Shown here: positions 1 to 8,607 of the stretch, in pieces
Layout of the letters: each line of letters begins with the position of its first letter
How positions within the stretch are numbered: the first letter of the stretch is position 1
NCBI GenBank assembly: GCA_910588045.1
Contig: CAJUPS010000030.1
Location: 1 to 32,673, forward strand
DNA length: 32,673 nucleotides
From: an uncultured Oscillospiraceae bacterium
GTDB lineage: Bacteria > Bacillota > Clostridia > Oscillospirales > Oscillospiraceae
Reading direction: 5' to 3'
Notes under the pieces: model-generated
What the model was told of the DNA's origin: nothing
The model's input: the letters and a program-made list of their open reading frames with translations, nothing else
Databases searched by the model: none
Made by a program: the position numbers and the translations under genes

Positions 1-115
1 AGCCCTCCGGGTCCTCCTCCGGGTGGCAGGTCTTGGCCTTCTCCGCATAGGCCCGTTTGATGGCGGAGACATCTTTCGTGGGCTCCAGGCCCAACGCAGT
101 CCAAATCGCATCCAT
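1..115 (-). CDS. J-domain protein, N-terminal fragment (continues beyond the window)
   Basis: Only the first 38 codons are present; the gene runs off the left edge. The start is the ATG whose complement lies at 113-115. The translation begins MDAIWTALGLEP and contains the J-domain-like helix IKRAYAEKAKTCHPEEDPEG. It is almost the same as the N-terminus of the next gene, with near-identical DNA at 3089-3201, so the two are tandem paralogues. It lies immediately downstream of that gene on the same strand, about 14 bases after its stop, and is probably co-transcribed with it. As in the neighbour, the usual HPD tripeptide of J-domains reads HPE. Its role is inferred to be co-chaperone for the nearby HscC-type Hsp70. 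The C-terminal part cannot be judged. Confidence 0.75.
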   Translation of the reverse strand, partial: MDAIWTALGLEPTKDVSAIKRAYAEKAKTCHPEEDPEG

Positions 116-129
116 CGTATTGTGACTCC

Positions 130-3100
130 TTATGTCGCTTCGTGTACCAGCTCCGAGCGCAGCTCCTCATAGGGCACATGCACCTGTGCGAACTGCCCCG
201 GCTGTCGCAGCACCGGCTCTGTGTTGTCGATGTCGTCCAGCAGCAGGTCGATCCCGTTCCGCAGCCGTCCGGGGTCCGCATGGACCAGGCAGCCGGGCAG
301 GACGCGGCCCATAAACCACCGGGGCTCGTCCGCACCGTAGGCCAGGGCCAGCCGGTCCCCGTCCTGGAGCCAGAACATCATGTACTTCCCCTGCTCCTGC
401 AACAAAACCAGGTGCCGCAGTTCCGTTCCGCCCTCCGAGGTCTGGAAGGTCCAGCTGAGTCGGACCCGTTCCAGCTTCCCCGACAGGATCTGCGCCAGCC
501 CCACGGCGGCCAGACCGTAAGTACCGGCCTTCAACGCCATCACCGTCCGCTCTCCGCCCAGGTCCACCGTCTCCAGCTCTGAGGCGGCACGGCTGAGGAC
601 AAACTTTGCCAGATAGTAGTTCTGTCCACGGGTTGGCGAGATGCCGCCGAGCTTTTGCTGGGCCATGAGAAATTTATGCTGGGAGTCCTGGAGGTTCACC
701 TCACCGCTCCAGAGCCACCCGCCCGGTCCTCCGGCCTGGAGCTGTCCCCACCCCATCTGACCAAGGACCAAGTCCATATCCTGGAGGAGATCCTGGATGC
801 TGTGGAAGATGGAATACTCTGCCAGCTTGCCCATACCGAAGGGCACATACACAACGTCGTTGCAGTCTATGGTGCGGTACATCTCCGCATCGGCCAGCAG
901 GGCGTACCAGTGATTCCCCCGGCCAAAGCTGTTCTCAAAATAGAGGCAGGCGTACTTGTCCCCGTCGTGACAGAGCACCAACCGCCCCTGTTCCCACTCC
1001 ATCTCCAGCCGCTCCAGTTCTCCTATAGCGAAGCGGCCCAGCAGGGCGGAAAGGGCCTCTCCAGTTACCAGGATTTCAGGGGGAATCGGTTCTTCCTCCT
1101 CCAGCTCTTCCCTCAGGAGGTCGATATGAGTCAGGCACGCCTCCACGCCTCCCACGGGTGTGCAGTAGATATGCCGGGGCAGTTTCCGGAGGCGTGAACA
1201 GTCAAAATAAGTGGGCGTCGTCAACTCCGCCAGCCGCTGCCGGGCTGCCTCCAAGGAGGTATGCGCCGCCGTCCAGGTTCCGTCCGGGTCCGGTAGCAGC
1301 TGCTCCAGCATCCGCCGCCCGGAGGTGGTCTGCCGGTAGATGGTAATGGACTCCCCGCCCTCCCGCCAGACAGCGATATAGAGTTTCCCTCCGCCCTCCA
1401 TAGACAGTTCCAGAGGCAGCGCCTTCTCTGGCGGCGGCACCTCCCTGGTTTCCTGATCCGGCAGCAGACAGCAAACATATCCCGCCAGACACCGGGCGAC
1501 GAGGGTCCAATCGTCCTGGGGAATCGGGAAGTAGTTCAGGCGCTGGTAGATTTCCTGCGCCACATCGTTGAACCGGCTGTAGGGTGCTGCCGTGATCGGC
1601 AGAAGCAGCGCGAACCCGTCGCCGCTCTCCCAGGCCGTCTGCTCCCAGGTGAGGCAGGGGCGGTACACCGGCTTCCCGTTCACCCGGTACTCCAGGTGCA
1701 TGGGGTAGCAGTCGATCTCCACCGCGCCCATGGCCGCCGCAACCGTTCGGGGCGTCCCGTCCTCCCTTAGTGCGAACCGGCGGCTCCAGGACGCCTGATA
1801 GGGCAGGTGCTTTTCAAGGTGTTCCAGCAGAGGCGTCCCGGTTTCCGGGTCCTGGGCGGTGTAAAAGGCGGTGTTCAGCCACCAACGCAGCAGCGGCCGG
1901 TGGCGCAGCGTCAGCCGCTCATCATAGGGGATCCCCTCCGGGTCGGCCTGCTCGTCCTCCCGGCTCCAACGCTTGGCCTCGCAGAGCCGCAGGTCGTCCG
2001 CCAGAGCGGCGATCACCTCGCCCGCCCTGGGGATGTCCGTGTGCGCCCGGTAGTAGTCCAGTATCTGGCGTACCAGGCCCTCGCCCATGCCCTCCCGCCG
2101 CCAGGGGGAATAGTGAAGCAGCTGCTGCTCCAGGAAGCGGGGGACCGGAAGGGCCTGCTGCATCTCCGGGCTCTCAAAAAAGGCCCTGGACTCCTCCAGC
2201 TCCGTCTCCGGGTTTGCCCTAATGCGTTTCAGGTAGGCGTCCAGGTTCCGGTTGAGCTGGAGGAAGCTTACGGCTGGCGCCTCCCCGTCGATCCCCGGCA
2301 CCCGCTGTACCGCCAGTTCCCGCAGGGGCCCGTACAGTACCTTGGCCCGGCCCATGACGGCGCTCTTCAGGTTCAGCCTCTGCCACGCTTCCCGGAACAG
2401 CGTATCCGGCAGATCCTCCCGGCGGAAGAAGTGGAGGAATACCCGGACCCCCGCAGGGTGGCGCTCGCAGTCCGGCGTTACCCGCTGCTCGCAGCGCTCC
2501 CGGATGTAGTCGGAGGAGTACCGGTTCAGGATCACTCGGAACGCCTCTATGGCCTCCTGATCCCAGCGCCCCGCGTCGGCCAGGCTGTTCAGATGCCGGT
2601 AGTCCAGAAAACTCTGGAGGATGGCGAACTCGTTGCCCTTGGGCGTCTTGGGGGCGGGTCCCAGGGCGGCGATCTGGAGGATGTCCGCCATGCCGTCGAA
2701 GCTGCGGACCTCCATGCCGGAGAACTGGTAGGCCACGTTCAGCCAGGTCATGCACTCACGGTTGGGCTGAACGTCTGCCAGGACCTCCCGCACCTTCCGC
2801 AGCAGCAGAGCCGTGAACCGGGGATCCCAAGCGGCGTCCAGAAAGGCATCTGAGGTGACATAGTTCATCCACATCACCGGGTTTTTCCGCTGCTTTCCGG
2901 TGTGGAGCTCCATAAATTTCGTGATGGCCTCGCCGCCCTCGTAGGGGTTGGGGCCGTCGTCCTCCTGCTCCCGTAGACTCCAGCCCTGCTCCTCCTCTGG
3001 CGGTTCGGCCAGGGAGACCCCTGGTTCCTCCTCTGTTCCCTCGGCATAGGCCAGCGCCGTTTGATACGCCTGCCGCAGTTGGAGGAATCCCTCCGGGTCC

Positions 3101-3201
3101 TCCTCCGGGTGGCAGGTCTTGGCTTTTTCCGCATAGGCCCGCTTGATGGCGGAGACATCCTCTGTGGGGTCGAGCCCTAAGACAGTCCAGATATTCTCCA
3201 T
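130..3201 (-). CDS. large J-domain-containing protein, putative HscC co-chaperone
   Basis: A 1023-residue protein. Residues 1 to about 50 form a J-like domain (MENIWTVLGLDP, then IKRAYAEKAKTCHPEEDPEG and FLQLRQAYQTALAYA), which would stimulate the ATPase of a partner Hsp70. The catalytic HPD loop of classical J-proteins is HPE here. The same HPE and DPEGFxxLRxAY pattern occurs, as I recall, in a large family of bacterial J-proteins linked to HscC-like Hsp70s. Residues 60-85 are acidic and probably a linker. The remaining ~900 residues contain no motif I recognise, no signal peptide and no obvious membrane segment, so a cytosolic location is likely. The start lies 4 bases after the Hsp70 stop, so the two are almost certainly translated from one message. 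Client specificity is unknown. Confidence 0.85.
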   Translation of the reverse strand: MENIWTVLGLDPTEDVSAIKRAYAEKAKTCHPEEDPEGFLQLRQAYQTALAYAEGTEEEPGVSLAEPPEEEQGWSLREQEDDGPNPYEGGEAITKFMELHTGKQRKNPVMWMNYVTSDAFLDAAWDPRFTALLLRKVREVLADVQPNRECMTWLNVAYQFSGMEVRSFDGMADILQIAALGPAPKTPKGNEFAILQSFLDYRHLNSLADAGRWDQEAIEAFRVILNRYSSDYIRERCEQRVTPDCERHPAGVRVFLHFFRREDLPDTLFREAWQRLNLKSAVMGRAKVLYGPLRELAVQRVPGIDGEAPAVSFLQLNRNLDAYLKRIRANPETELEESRAFFESPEMQQALPVPRFLEQQLLHYSPWRREGMGEGLVRQILDYYRAHTDIPRAGEVIAALADDLRLCEAKRWSREDEQADPEGIPYDERLTLRHRPLLRWWLNTAFYTAQDPETGTPLLEHLEKHLPYQASWSRRFALREDGTPRTVAAAMGAVEIDCYPMHLEYRVNGKPVYRPCLTWEQTAWESGDGFALLLPITAAPYSRFNDVAQEIYQRLNYFPIPQDDWTLVARCLAGYVCCLLPDQETREVPPPEKALPLELSMEGGGKLYIAVWREGGESITIYRQTTSGRRMLEQLLPDPDGTWTAAHTSLEAARQRLAELTTPTYFDCSRLRKLPRHIYCTPVGGVEACLTHIDLLREELEEEEPIPPEILVTGEALSALLGRFAIGELERLEMEWEQGRLVLCHDGDKYACLYFENSFGRGNHWYALLADAEMYRTIDCNDVVYVPFGMGKLAEYSIFHSIQDLLQDMDLVLGQMGWGQLQAGGPGGWLWSGEVNLQDSQHKFLMAQQKLGGISPTRGQNYYLAKFVLSRAASELETVDLGGERTVMALKAGTYGLAAVGLAQILSGKLERVRLSWTFQTSEGGTELRHLVLLQEQGKYMMFWLQDGDRLALAYGADEPRWFMGRVLPGCLVHADPGRLRNGIDLLLDDIDNTEPVLRQPGQFAQVHVPYEELRSELVHEAT

Positions 3202-3205
3202 ATCC

Positions 3206-4963
3206 TCACTCCTCCCACTCCACGTCGAAGCCCTCGTCCTCCTCCGACTCCCCGAACCAGACGCCGCCCTCCAGCGGGTCCGCCTCCACTGCGGCCTCCA
3301 GCATGTCCAGCTGCTCCTTGATCCGGTCGTAGTCGCGCCGCCGCTGAATGCGGTCGCCGCAGTCCATCAGGTTCTTCCAGTAGCTGATGAGGCTGGCGGC
3401 CATCTCCCGCCCCTGGCCGATGGTCTGGGTGTAGAGCCGCAGGGCTCGTTCCAGCAGGAGCTGATCCCGCTGGTCGCCCTGGGCCGCCAACTGGATCTGA
3501 CGGATGCGCTCCATAGCCTGCTCCTTCCCCTCCTCCGTCAGATGCAGGTTGGGGTTCAGGATCAGCCGCTCCCGGAAGTCGCCGCCGCTGCTCTGGGCGC
3601 TGACGTGGAGGATGCCGTCGATGTCATAAGTAAAGGTCACCACGGCGGACTGCTCCCCCGCCGGGCCGGGAGGCACCTGGACCTCCACCTCGCCCAGCTT
3701 CAAATTCTCCGAAGCGAAGTAGCCCTCCCCCTGGTAGATCTCGAACCGCAGGCCCCGCTGGTTGTCGTTGAGGGTATAGAACCGCTCCTGGTGGCTGGCG
3801 GGGAGCATACTGCTGCGGGGGATGAGCACCGCCATGTGTGGCGTCCGGTCGTCCCGGCGGCTGTAGGTGGAGACGCCCAGGGAAAAGGGACACACATCGG
3901 TCATCACCAGATCCTGCAGCTCCTCCGCCCGCTCCTTGATGCCCGCGCACAGGCCCACACCCAGGGCCACGATCTCATCCGGCGCGGCGGCCACATGGGG
4001 CCTGCGGCCAAAGAGGCCCTCCAGGAAATCCCCGAACACCGTCAGCTGGGCGGAGCCGCCCACCAGGATGACGTCGCTGAGCCTGCCGCCCCGGCTCCGG
4101 TCCTTCATGGCCCGGGTGATGACCGCCCGGACCCGCTGAAACACCGGGCCGCAGAGCTGGCGCAGGAGATCGTTGGTCAGCAGCAGGCTGTACCGCCGCT
4201 CCCCCTGCTGGAGAAAGATGGACGCCGCCGGGGCGCTGGACAGGGCGATCTTCGCCGTCTCCGCCTGCCGGTACAGGGAGGCCCGGAGGCCGGGCTCCAG
4301 CTGCTCCTCCACCAGCTCGTTCTCCTGGCAGAAGCAGCTGACAATGGCCCGGTCGATGTCGTCACCGCCCAGGCGGTTGTCCCCGGCGATGGCGGTGATC
4401 TCAATGATGTTCTCAAAGCACTCCACGATGCTCACATCCAGCGTGCCGCCGCCGAAGTCCACGATCATCAGCTGGCAGTCGCCGGTCTGGGCGCTGTAAC
4501 GGTGGTACAGGGCCGCGGCGGAGGGCTCGTTGATGAGCCGCTTCACGTTCAGCCCCGCCAGCTGGGCCGCCAGCTTGGTGGCACACCGCTGGTCATCGTT
4601 GAAGTAGGCCGGGACACTGATGACGGCCTCCTCCACCGGCTCGCCGAGGTATCGCTTCGCGTCCTCCAGCAGCTGGCGGAGCACCAGGGCGGAGAGCTCC
4701 TCCGGCTTGAACTTCCGCCCGGCCAGGGTCAGGGATTTCTCCATGCCCATCCAGATCTTGAAGGAGGCGGCGGTGGCCTCCGGGTGTGTGACCAGCCGCT
4801 CCTTGGCCGCCGCGCCCACCAGGACGGTGCCGTCCTCCAGGACGCTGACGGCGCTGCTGGTCTTGTATTCCCCCAGCTCGTTGGGGATCAGCTCCGCCCT
4901 GCCGTCCCGGTAGACGCAGGCCAGAGAGTTGGTGGTGCCTAAGTCGATGCCGATGATTGCCAT
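3206..4963 (-). CDS. hscC: Hsp70-family molecular chaperone, HscC-like
   Basis: A 585-residue Hsp70. The nucleotide-binding domain starts with GIDLGTTNSLACVYRDG (phosphate 1 loop), followed by EEAVISVPAYFNDDQR, LINEPSAAALYH (connect 1), VDFGGGTLDVSIVE (phosphate 2) and ILVGGSAQLTVFGDFL (adenosine motif). The substrate-binding domain follows from about residue 370, with a short helical lid and an acidic C-terminus ending DEGFDVEWEE. The length and the shortened lid fit HscC (E. coli HscC is about 556 residues) better than DnaK (about 610-640). HscC is a specialised Hsp70 that works with its own J-protein and no GrpE. Here a J-protein follows within 4 bases, which supports that reading. The 197-residue gene lies 40 bases upstream on the same strand. 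Clients are not known. Confidence 0.9.
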   Translation of the reverse strand: MAIIGIDLGTTNSLACVYRDGRAELIPNELGEYKTSSAVSVLEDGTVLVGAAAKERLVTHPEATAASFKIWMGMEKSLTLAGRKFKPEELSALVLRQLLEDAKRYLGEPVEEAVISVPAYFNDDQRCATKLAAQLAGLNVKRLINEPSAAALYHRYSAQTGDCQLMIVDFGGGTLDVSIVECFENIIEITAIAGDNRLGGDDIDRAIVSCFCQENELVEEQLEPGLRASLYRQAETAKIALSSAPAASIFLQQGERRYSLLLTNDLLRQLCGPVFQRVRAVITRAMKDRSRGGRLSDVILVGGSAQLTVFGDFLEGLFGRRPHVAAAPDEIVALGVGLCAGIKERAEELQDLVMTDVCPFSLGVSTYSRRDDRTPHMAVLIPRSSMLPASHQERFYTLNDNQRGLRFEIYQGEGYFASENLKLGEVEVQVPPGPAGEQSAVVTFTYDIDGILHVSAQSSGGDFRERLILNPNLHLTEEGKEQAMERIRQIQLAAQGDQRDQLLLERALRLYTQTIGQGREMAASLISYWKNLMDCGDRIQRRRDYDRIKEQLDMLEAAVEADPLEGGVWFGESEEDEGFDVEWEE

Positions 4964-5003
4964 GGTTCATGCTCCTCTTTTTATGTAATACCGGACTGCC
5001 CGT

Positions 5004-5597
5004 TTACTCTTGGAGCAGGTACAGCTCCACAAGCAGTTCCTCGATCTCGCTGCGTATCTTTTTGTCCTCCGCCTGGAAAAACCGGCCCCGGAGCAGCAGC
5101 TCCTCATAGGCGCACTGTTCGCCGGGGTAATATTCGTCGTGGTATGGGCCCTTGTCGAAGGACTTCCGGCGGCTCCGGCGCACCGCCAGCAGCTTTGCCA
5201 GGGCATCGGGGTTCCGCTCGGCGCGGAGGAAGGTGAGGTAATCGTCCAAGATGTAATGGGGCCGTTTCTCCCGGTTCAGCTGGTATGCCTCCAGCCCCCA
5301 GGCGTCCCACATCTCCGCCGCCTCTTTCTCTTGGAACAGTAAGGCCATCATCTTCAGATTCAGCACTTTGACCAGATCGGAGATGCCAGCCCGGCGGGAC
5401 CAGCCCGGCTGCGTCCAGGCCAGCCGTTCATAGGAGAGCTTTTCAGTCTCCAGGACATACTGCTCGTACAATGTGAGCTGATGGTCTTTGCGGGCGTCCC
5501 GCAGATAGCATCCAATCGCATTGCCGCGGACACCGGGATTCGGTGTTTCCGCCAGCTCTGCCAGCAGCGCGGCGTTCTTTTCCTGCCAGGTGCTCAT
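5004..5597 (-). CDS. hypothetical helical protein at the head of the hscC cluster
   Basis: A 197-residue protein. I chose the ATG at 5597 because AAAGGAGG precedes it at good spacing. An upstream in-frame start at 5708 has no such site and would read through the probable promoter region. The translation (MSTWQEKNAALLAELAE...) is rich in Leu, Glu, Lys and Arg and looks all-helical, with two Trp/Tyr-rich stretches (RLAWTQPGWSRRAG and GPYHDEYYPGEQCAYEE). There is no signal peptide or membrane segment. It ends 40 bases before hscC on the same strand, so it may be the first gene of the chaperone operon. I do not recognise the family with confidence. An adaptor or client of the HscC/J-protein pair would fit the position, but that is inference only. 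Confidence 0.75.
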   Translation of the reverse strand: MSTWQEKNAALLAELAETPNPGVRGNAIGCYLRDARKDHQLTLYEQYVLETEKLSYERLAWTQPGWSRRAGISDLVKVLNLKMMALLFQEKEAAEMWDAWGLEAYQLNREKRPHYILDDYLTFLRAERNPDALAKLLAVRRSRRKSFDKGPYHDEYYPGEQCAYEELLLRGRFFQAEDKKIRSEIEELLVELYLLQE

Positions 5598-5746
5598 GAG
5601 GTGATCCTCCTTTGAAAATCTGGCTACATTATAGTCCTCCGGGGGCCTTCCGGCAATCCCGTTTTTTTCGGGCTCTGGAAATCCTATTTGAAATATGATA
5701 CAATACACTAAAAAGCATACAAAGGCTGTTTTGGAGAAAAGCAGAA

Positions 5747-6322
5747 ATGAACTTGCGAAAATTCTTGTACTTATACCTTGCCTTGTGTCTCGCTTTCCCT
5801 TGCATCGTAATCATTATTTGGATGATGGACTATAATCTGTTGATTGGGACCACGGGGACGGCATTTCGTATACAGGGCATCCTAAACTGCATTGCGGCGG
5901 TTTGTGGAATAACTCTTGCGTTTCTGCATTATCGAGAAACCGAAAAAGCACTGAAGAATAAAATAATACTTGCGGTGATTGCCGCTGGTACGCCCTTTTT
6001 ATTGTTGTGTGGGAATTTTCTTTGCATCTTTTTTGATGGATTTGAGGAATACCACAGCTTCACTTCACCAGACGGAATACATACTGTCGTTATCATGGAA
6101 AATGTCAGCTTAATCTCTGGACAGGTAACTCTATATAAGCGGGTCAATCCATTTCTGATTGATCTTGACCCAAAAGGACGCATTATCACCGACGATGGAT
6201 ATAGGCCGGTCTGCGCCGGGAAATACTCGCTCGTTTGGCAAGGGGATACAGTGACGCTATCTGTTACAAATGGAGCCGGATGGAACGAAACAATTTCGGT
6301 TACATTGGATGAACGTAGATAA
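5747..6322 (+). CDS. membrane-anchored hypothetical protein (immunity-island gene)
   Basis: A 191-residue protein. Three hydrophobic segments are visible: about residues 6-26 (FLYLYLALCLAFPCIVIIIWM), 45-60 and 76-95. A soluble C-terminal half follows, containing SPDGIHTVVIMENVSLISG, ITDDGYRPVCAGKYSLVWQG and DTVTLSVTNGAGW, and looks beta-rich. It would sit in the cytoplasmic membrane with the C-terminal domain probably outside. It opens a run of short plus-strand genes that include immunity-type folds. The N-terminus is closely similar to a truncated 38-residue reading frame at 12735-12851, so the gene has a broken paralogue in the same island. Codons are more AT-rich than in the chaperone genes. 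The family is not recognised with confidence. Confidence 0.75.
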   Translation: MNLRKFLYLYLALCLAFPCIVIIIWMMDYNLLIGTTGTAFRIQGILNCIAAVCGITLAFLHYRETEKALKNKIILAVIAAGTPFLLLCGNFLCIFFDGFEEYHSFTSPDGIHTVVIMENVSLISGQVTLYKRVNPFLIDLDPKGRIITDDGYRPVCAGKYSLVWQGDTVTLSVTNGAGWNETISVTLDERR

Positions 6323-6358
6323 ATAAAATCAACTCAACAAAGAAAGTAGGTACGAACT

Positions 6359-6565
6359 GTGGGATTAGCTTATTTTTCCATTTTTATCGGGATATTGGGG
6401 CTAGCAGGGATAGCAGTTGTTTTGCTAAAAGCGGCGTGGGGAATCTGGAAAAAGGCGCGGTTCAAAATTTTGGCAATTATCCCGCTGCTTTTGGGTGGTT
6501 TCAGCGCTTTTTTCGCACTTTACTTCTTAGCAATCATTTTGAAAGAGGGAATTTATTCATTCTGA
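6359..6565 (+). CDS. small two-helix membrane protein
   Basis: A 68-residue protein starting with GTG at 6359, preceded by AAAGTAGG about 8 bases upstream. Nearly the whole sequence is two hydrophobic helices (about residues 3-27 and 36-61) joined by a basic turn, WGIWKKARFK. The positive turn predicts that the loop is cytoplasmic. It follows the 191-residue membrane protein by 36 bases on the same strand, so the two are probably co-transcribed. The function is unknown. Small membrane proteins of this kind are common as immunity or accessory proteins near polymorphic toxins, but nothing in the sequence proves that here. Confidence 0.55.
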   Translation: MGLAYFSIFIGILGLAGIAVVLLKAAWGIWKKARFKILAIIPLLLGGFSAFFALYFLAIILKEGIYSF

Positions 6566-6689
6566 ATAGTCTGTCAACAGGGTTTCAACAATCCCGCTTT
6601 TCAACTGTCACTGGAAATCTGGCACAAAATATGATAAACTGACGGAAATTTCACCATAATGATTTCTATGGAGAAAAGAGGCAGCCGCC

Positions 6690-7304
6690 ATGACAAGAGA
6701 AGAAAGAAAAGCCGTCAGTACATTAAAAAAAGACTTGCCCAAAATCGTAAAACCGCTGATAAAGCCGTATGGTTTCCGCATCACCAGCAGGCGCGTATGG
6801 GTCAGGAAGGACGATATGCTGTATGTGATGATCCCTCTGATCAACATAAAGGATGCCGCCGTCCTGCACACCACCTTTTTGGCGAAGCCGGTATTCGCAG
6901 ACGATTATCTATGGGACATCCTGGGCATGGAAGAAAACAAGTCCGAGCCGTTCAGCCTGCGGGTCACAGGCGCATTTACCGCGCAGCCGGTCAGTTTCCA
7001 TGTAAGCAATCATCCCCTCTCCACATTGGATGCCGGGGAGCTTGAGGCAGGCCTGAAAGAAGACCTGGAATACCTCTCAGCCCATATAGCGTCCGTGTCG
7101 CCTGATGGCCTGTCCTGGTTCCGTGAGATGGAGGCCAAGCAGGAGCGATATTTGCAGTCCGATGTCATACGGCTGATCCTGCTGCTCCATGACGGCAGCC
7201 GGGATGAAGCGGCCGCCTATTTGGAGCAGCACTCCATGAGAGATTTCATCATCAACGGAAAGAGCTTCGGTGAATTGGCGAAAGAATACTGCCGGAGGGT
7301 GTGA
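6690..7304 (+). CDS. hypothetical protein, possible DUF4304-like
   Basis: A 204-residue cytosolic protein. The start ATG at 6690 follows AGAGGCAG. The N-terminus, KDLPKIVKPLIKPYGFRITSRRVWVRKDDMLYVMIPLI, has the helix-then-beta pattern of DUF4304-type proteins (a long helix, a Gly-Phe turn, an R-x-W strand). That match is from memory and not firm. The C-terminal half is helical, with repeats resembling TPR or HEAT helices (LILLLHDGSRDEAAAYLEQHS). Its stop overlaps the start of the next gene (TGATG), so the two are translationally coupled, and that neighbour has a clear immunity-type fold. A copy of a duplicated upstream sequence lies 54-100 bases in front of the start. Confidence 0.65.
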   Translation: MTREERKAVSTLKKDLPKIVKPLIKPYGFRITSRRVWVRKDDMLYVMIPLINIKDAAVLHTTFLAKPVFADDYLWDILGMEENKSEPFSLRVTGAFTAQPVSFHVSNHPLSTLDAGELEAGLKEDLEYLSAHIASVSPDGLSWFREMEAKQERYLQSDVIRLILLLHDGSRDEAAAYLEQHSMRDFIINGKSFGELAKEYCRRV

Positions 7305-7849
7305 TGGATATGTTTCAGAGTTTTCAAAGAGAGTGTCCGGCTCCCGCAGCACTGTGCGAGAAATACGCCTCCGCCCTCCCGCCGGAGCTGCTGAAGGTCT
7401 GGCGTGACTATGGCTTTGGCACCCTGCTGGACGCCTGCTTGAAGATCATTAACCCGGACGACTATCAGAACCTGCTCCGGGACACCTATGCTCTCAGTGA
7501 TTCCGCCATCCCGGTGTTCGCCACTGCCTTTGCCGGGCTCCTGACCTGGGAGAAAGGCCGCTATCTCCGCTTTGTCAACTACCAGAGCGGCACCTTTGAG
7601 GGCGTCGCCGCTGGGCTGAAATTCTTCTGGGCCGATCTGGCGGACGGCGTTTTCAATGACAGGTTCCTGGAGCTGGCCCGGTATCAGGAGGCGGTCCAGG
7701 CGCTGGGGCCGCTCCAGTTTGACGAGTGCTTCGGCTATTCGCCGCTGCTGGGCCTGGGCGGAAGCAGGCGGGTGGAGCACCTGCGGAAGTACAAGCTCCG
7801 GGAGCACATCGCTTTCATCGCCCAGGTGGTGGGGAAGGTGGGCGGGTAG
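7304..7849 (+). CDS. GAD-like / T6SS immunity Tdi1-like domain protein
   Basis: A 181-residue protein. The ATG at 7304 overlaps the previous stop (TGATG); a GTG at 7301 is possible but too close to the GGAGGG site. The N-terminal part, LPPELLKVWRDYGFGTLLDACLKIINPDDYQNLL cut here as LKVWRDYGFG and INPDDYQNLL, matches the GAD-like pattern. The C-terminal part, AFAGLLTWEKGRYLRFVNY, then LGPLQFDECFGYSPLLGLGG and a final LREHIAFIAQVV, matches the DUF1851 / Tdi1 C-terminal domain. Tdi1 neutralises a type VI effector, and related proteins are found as immunity genes for many polymorphic toxins. No cognate toxin gene is visible nearby, so the partner is unknown. Family assignment is good; the actual target is inference. 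Confidence 0.8.
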   Translation: MDMFQSFQRECPAPAALCEKYASALPPELLKVWRDYGFGTLLDACLKIINPDDYQNLLRDTYALSDSAIPVFATAFAGLLTWEKGRYLRFVNYQSGTFEGVAAGLKFFWADLADGVFNDRFLELARYQEAVQALGPLQFDECFGYSPLLGLGGSRRVEHLRKYKLREHIAFIAQVVGKVGG

Positions 7850-7890
7850 GCGCCGCGTCACCGCTTACCCTTAAATCGGGGAGGAGTCAC

Positions 7891-8100
7891 ATGAACGTCT
7901 ATTACAGCAGCAGCTTCGGATGCCTCGTCTGTCCGGAGACTCGTATGGGGAACACGCCCATGCGGGTGGTGATCGAGCCTGTCACCGTTCTCGACAGCGG
8001 ATTCACCACAGCCGTACATGCTGAATACCAGTCGGTCATCCGCTCAATTAGGGTGAAGGAGCCGCAGGGCCTCCGTTCGGAAGGGCTGGTGGTCAAATGA
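7891..8100 (+). CDS. small hypothetical protein coupled to the next gene
   Basis: A 69-residue protein with ATG at 7891 behind GGGGAGGAG. The sequence begins MNVYYSSSFGCLVCPETRMG and is beta-like with no membrane segment. It contains a C-x2-C pair (CLVC), but no second pair, so a metal site is doubtful. Its stop overlaps the ATG of the next gene by the ATGA arrangement (8097-8100), which implies translational coupling. No family is recognised. It may be a small immunity or accessory protein by position. Confidence 0.55.
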   Translation: MNVYYSSSFGCLVCPETRMGNTPMRVVIEPVTVLDSGFTTAVHAEYQSVIRSIRVKEPQGLRSEGLVVK

Positions 8101-8588
8101 TCCAGCCAGAAGATCTGATCGGCAAGAACATCCGCAAGATCGGCCGGGCCGCTGCCATGTGCTGGATCCACTTTGGGCGACCGGTGGAGATAGAGTCGCG
8201 GGGCCGGAAGCGAATAGTGGGCGAGTTCGCTTTGGATCTGGACTGCCCGTGGCGGATCAGAAACAGCAGCGGCGGTATCAAACTGGGGTCTGCGGATATG
8301 TTTGTTCCAGCCAGTGGACACGCCTTAGACGAAGATTTCGATTGGGACATTCAGGGGAACAACCTGTTTGATGAGAAGGCAAAATTGTTATTCCCGGAAG
8401 GTTCTCAGATCGTGGTCACTTCTGCCGGGTTGGGTGGCAGTTATGATTTGACCATCACCTTTTCCAATGGGTTGTGCCTGGAGAGCTTTGTCAACACTTC
8501 CTCCCGGGAAGAGTGCTGGCGCTTGTTCAGGCCCGGCCTGGAGCATGGGGATCTGATCGTGACTGGGGTTGGGATCGAGCGATGCTAG
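8097..8588 (+). CDS. hypothetical protein, possible immunity-type
   Basis: A 163-residue protein (MIQPEDLIGKNIRKIGRAAAMCWIHFG...). The predicted fold is a beta-rich domain: GKRIV-like strands, EFALDLDCPWRI, GSADMFVPASG and DWDIQGNNLFDEK, then GLGGSYDLTITFSNGLCLESF and a final helix REECWRLF. This strand layout (a basal strand, a ligand-like turn, a G-x-x-DLxIxFxNG strand pair) resembles several small immunity or DUF proteins found near polymorphic toxins, but I cannot assign a family. It is translationally coupled to the 69-residue protein before it and is followed by the Imm70-like gene 19 bases later, so it belongs to the same transcription unit. Confidence 0.65.
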   Translation: MIQPEDLIGKNIRKIGRAAAMCWIHFGRPVEIESRGRKRIVGEFALDLDCPWRIRNSSGGIKLGSADMFVPASGHALDEDFDWDIQGNNLFDEKAKLLFPEGSQIVVTSAGLGGSYDLTITFSNGLCLESFVNTSSREECWRLFRPGLEHGDLIVTGVGIERC

Positions 8589-8607
8589 ATCATGGAGGCT
8601 ATCTGGT

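Noticed and set aside
3143..4942. A 599-residue open frame on the plus strand opposite hscC
   Set aside because: Antisense to a definite Hsp70 gene, with no family motif and no ribosome site.
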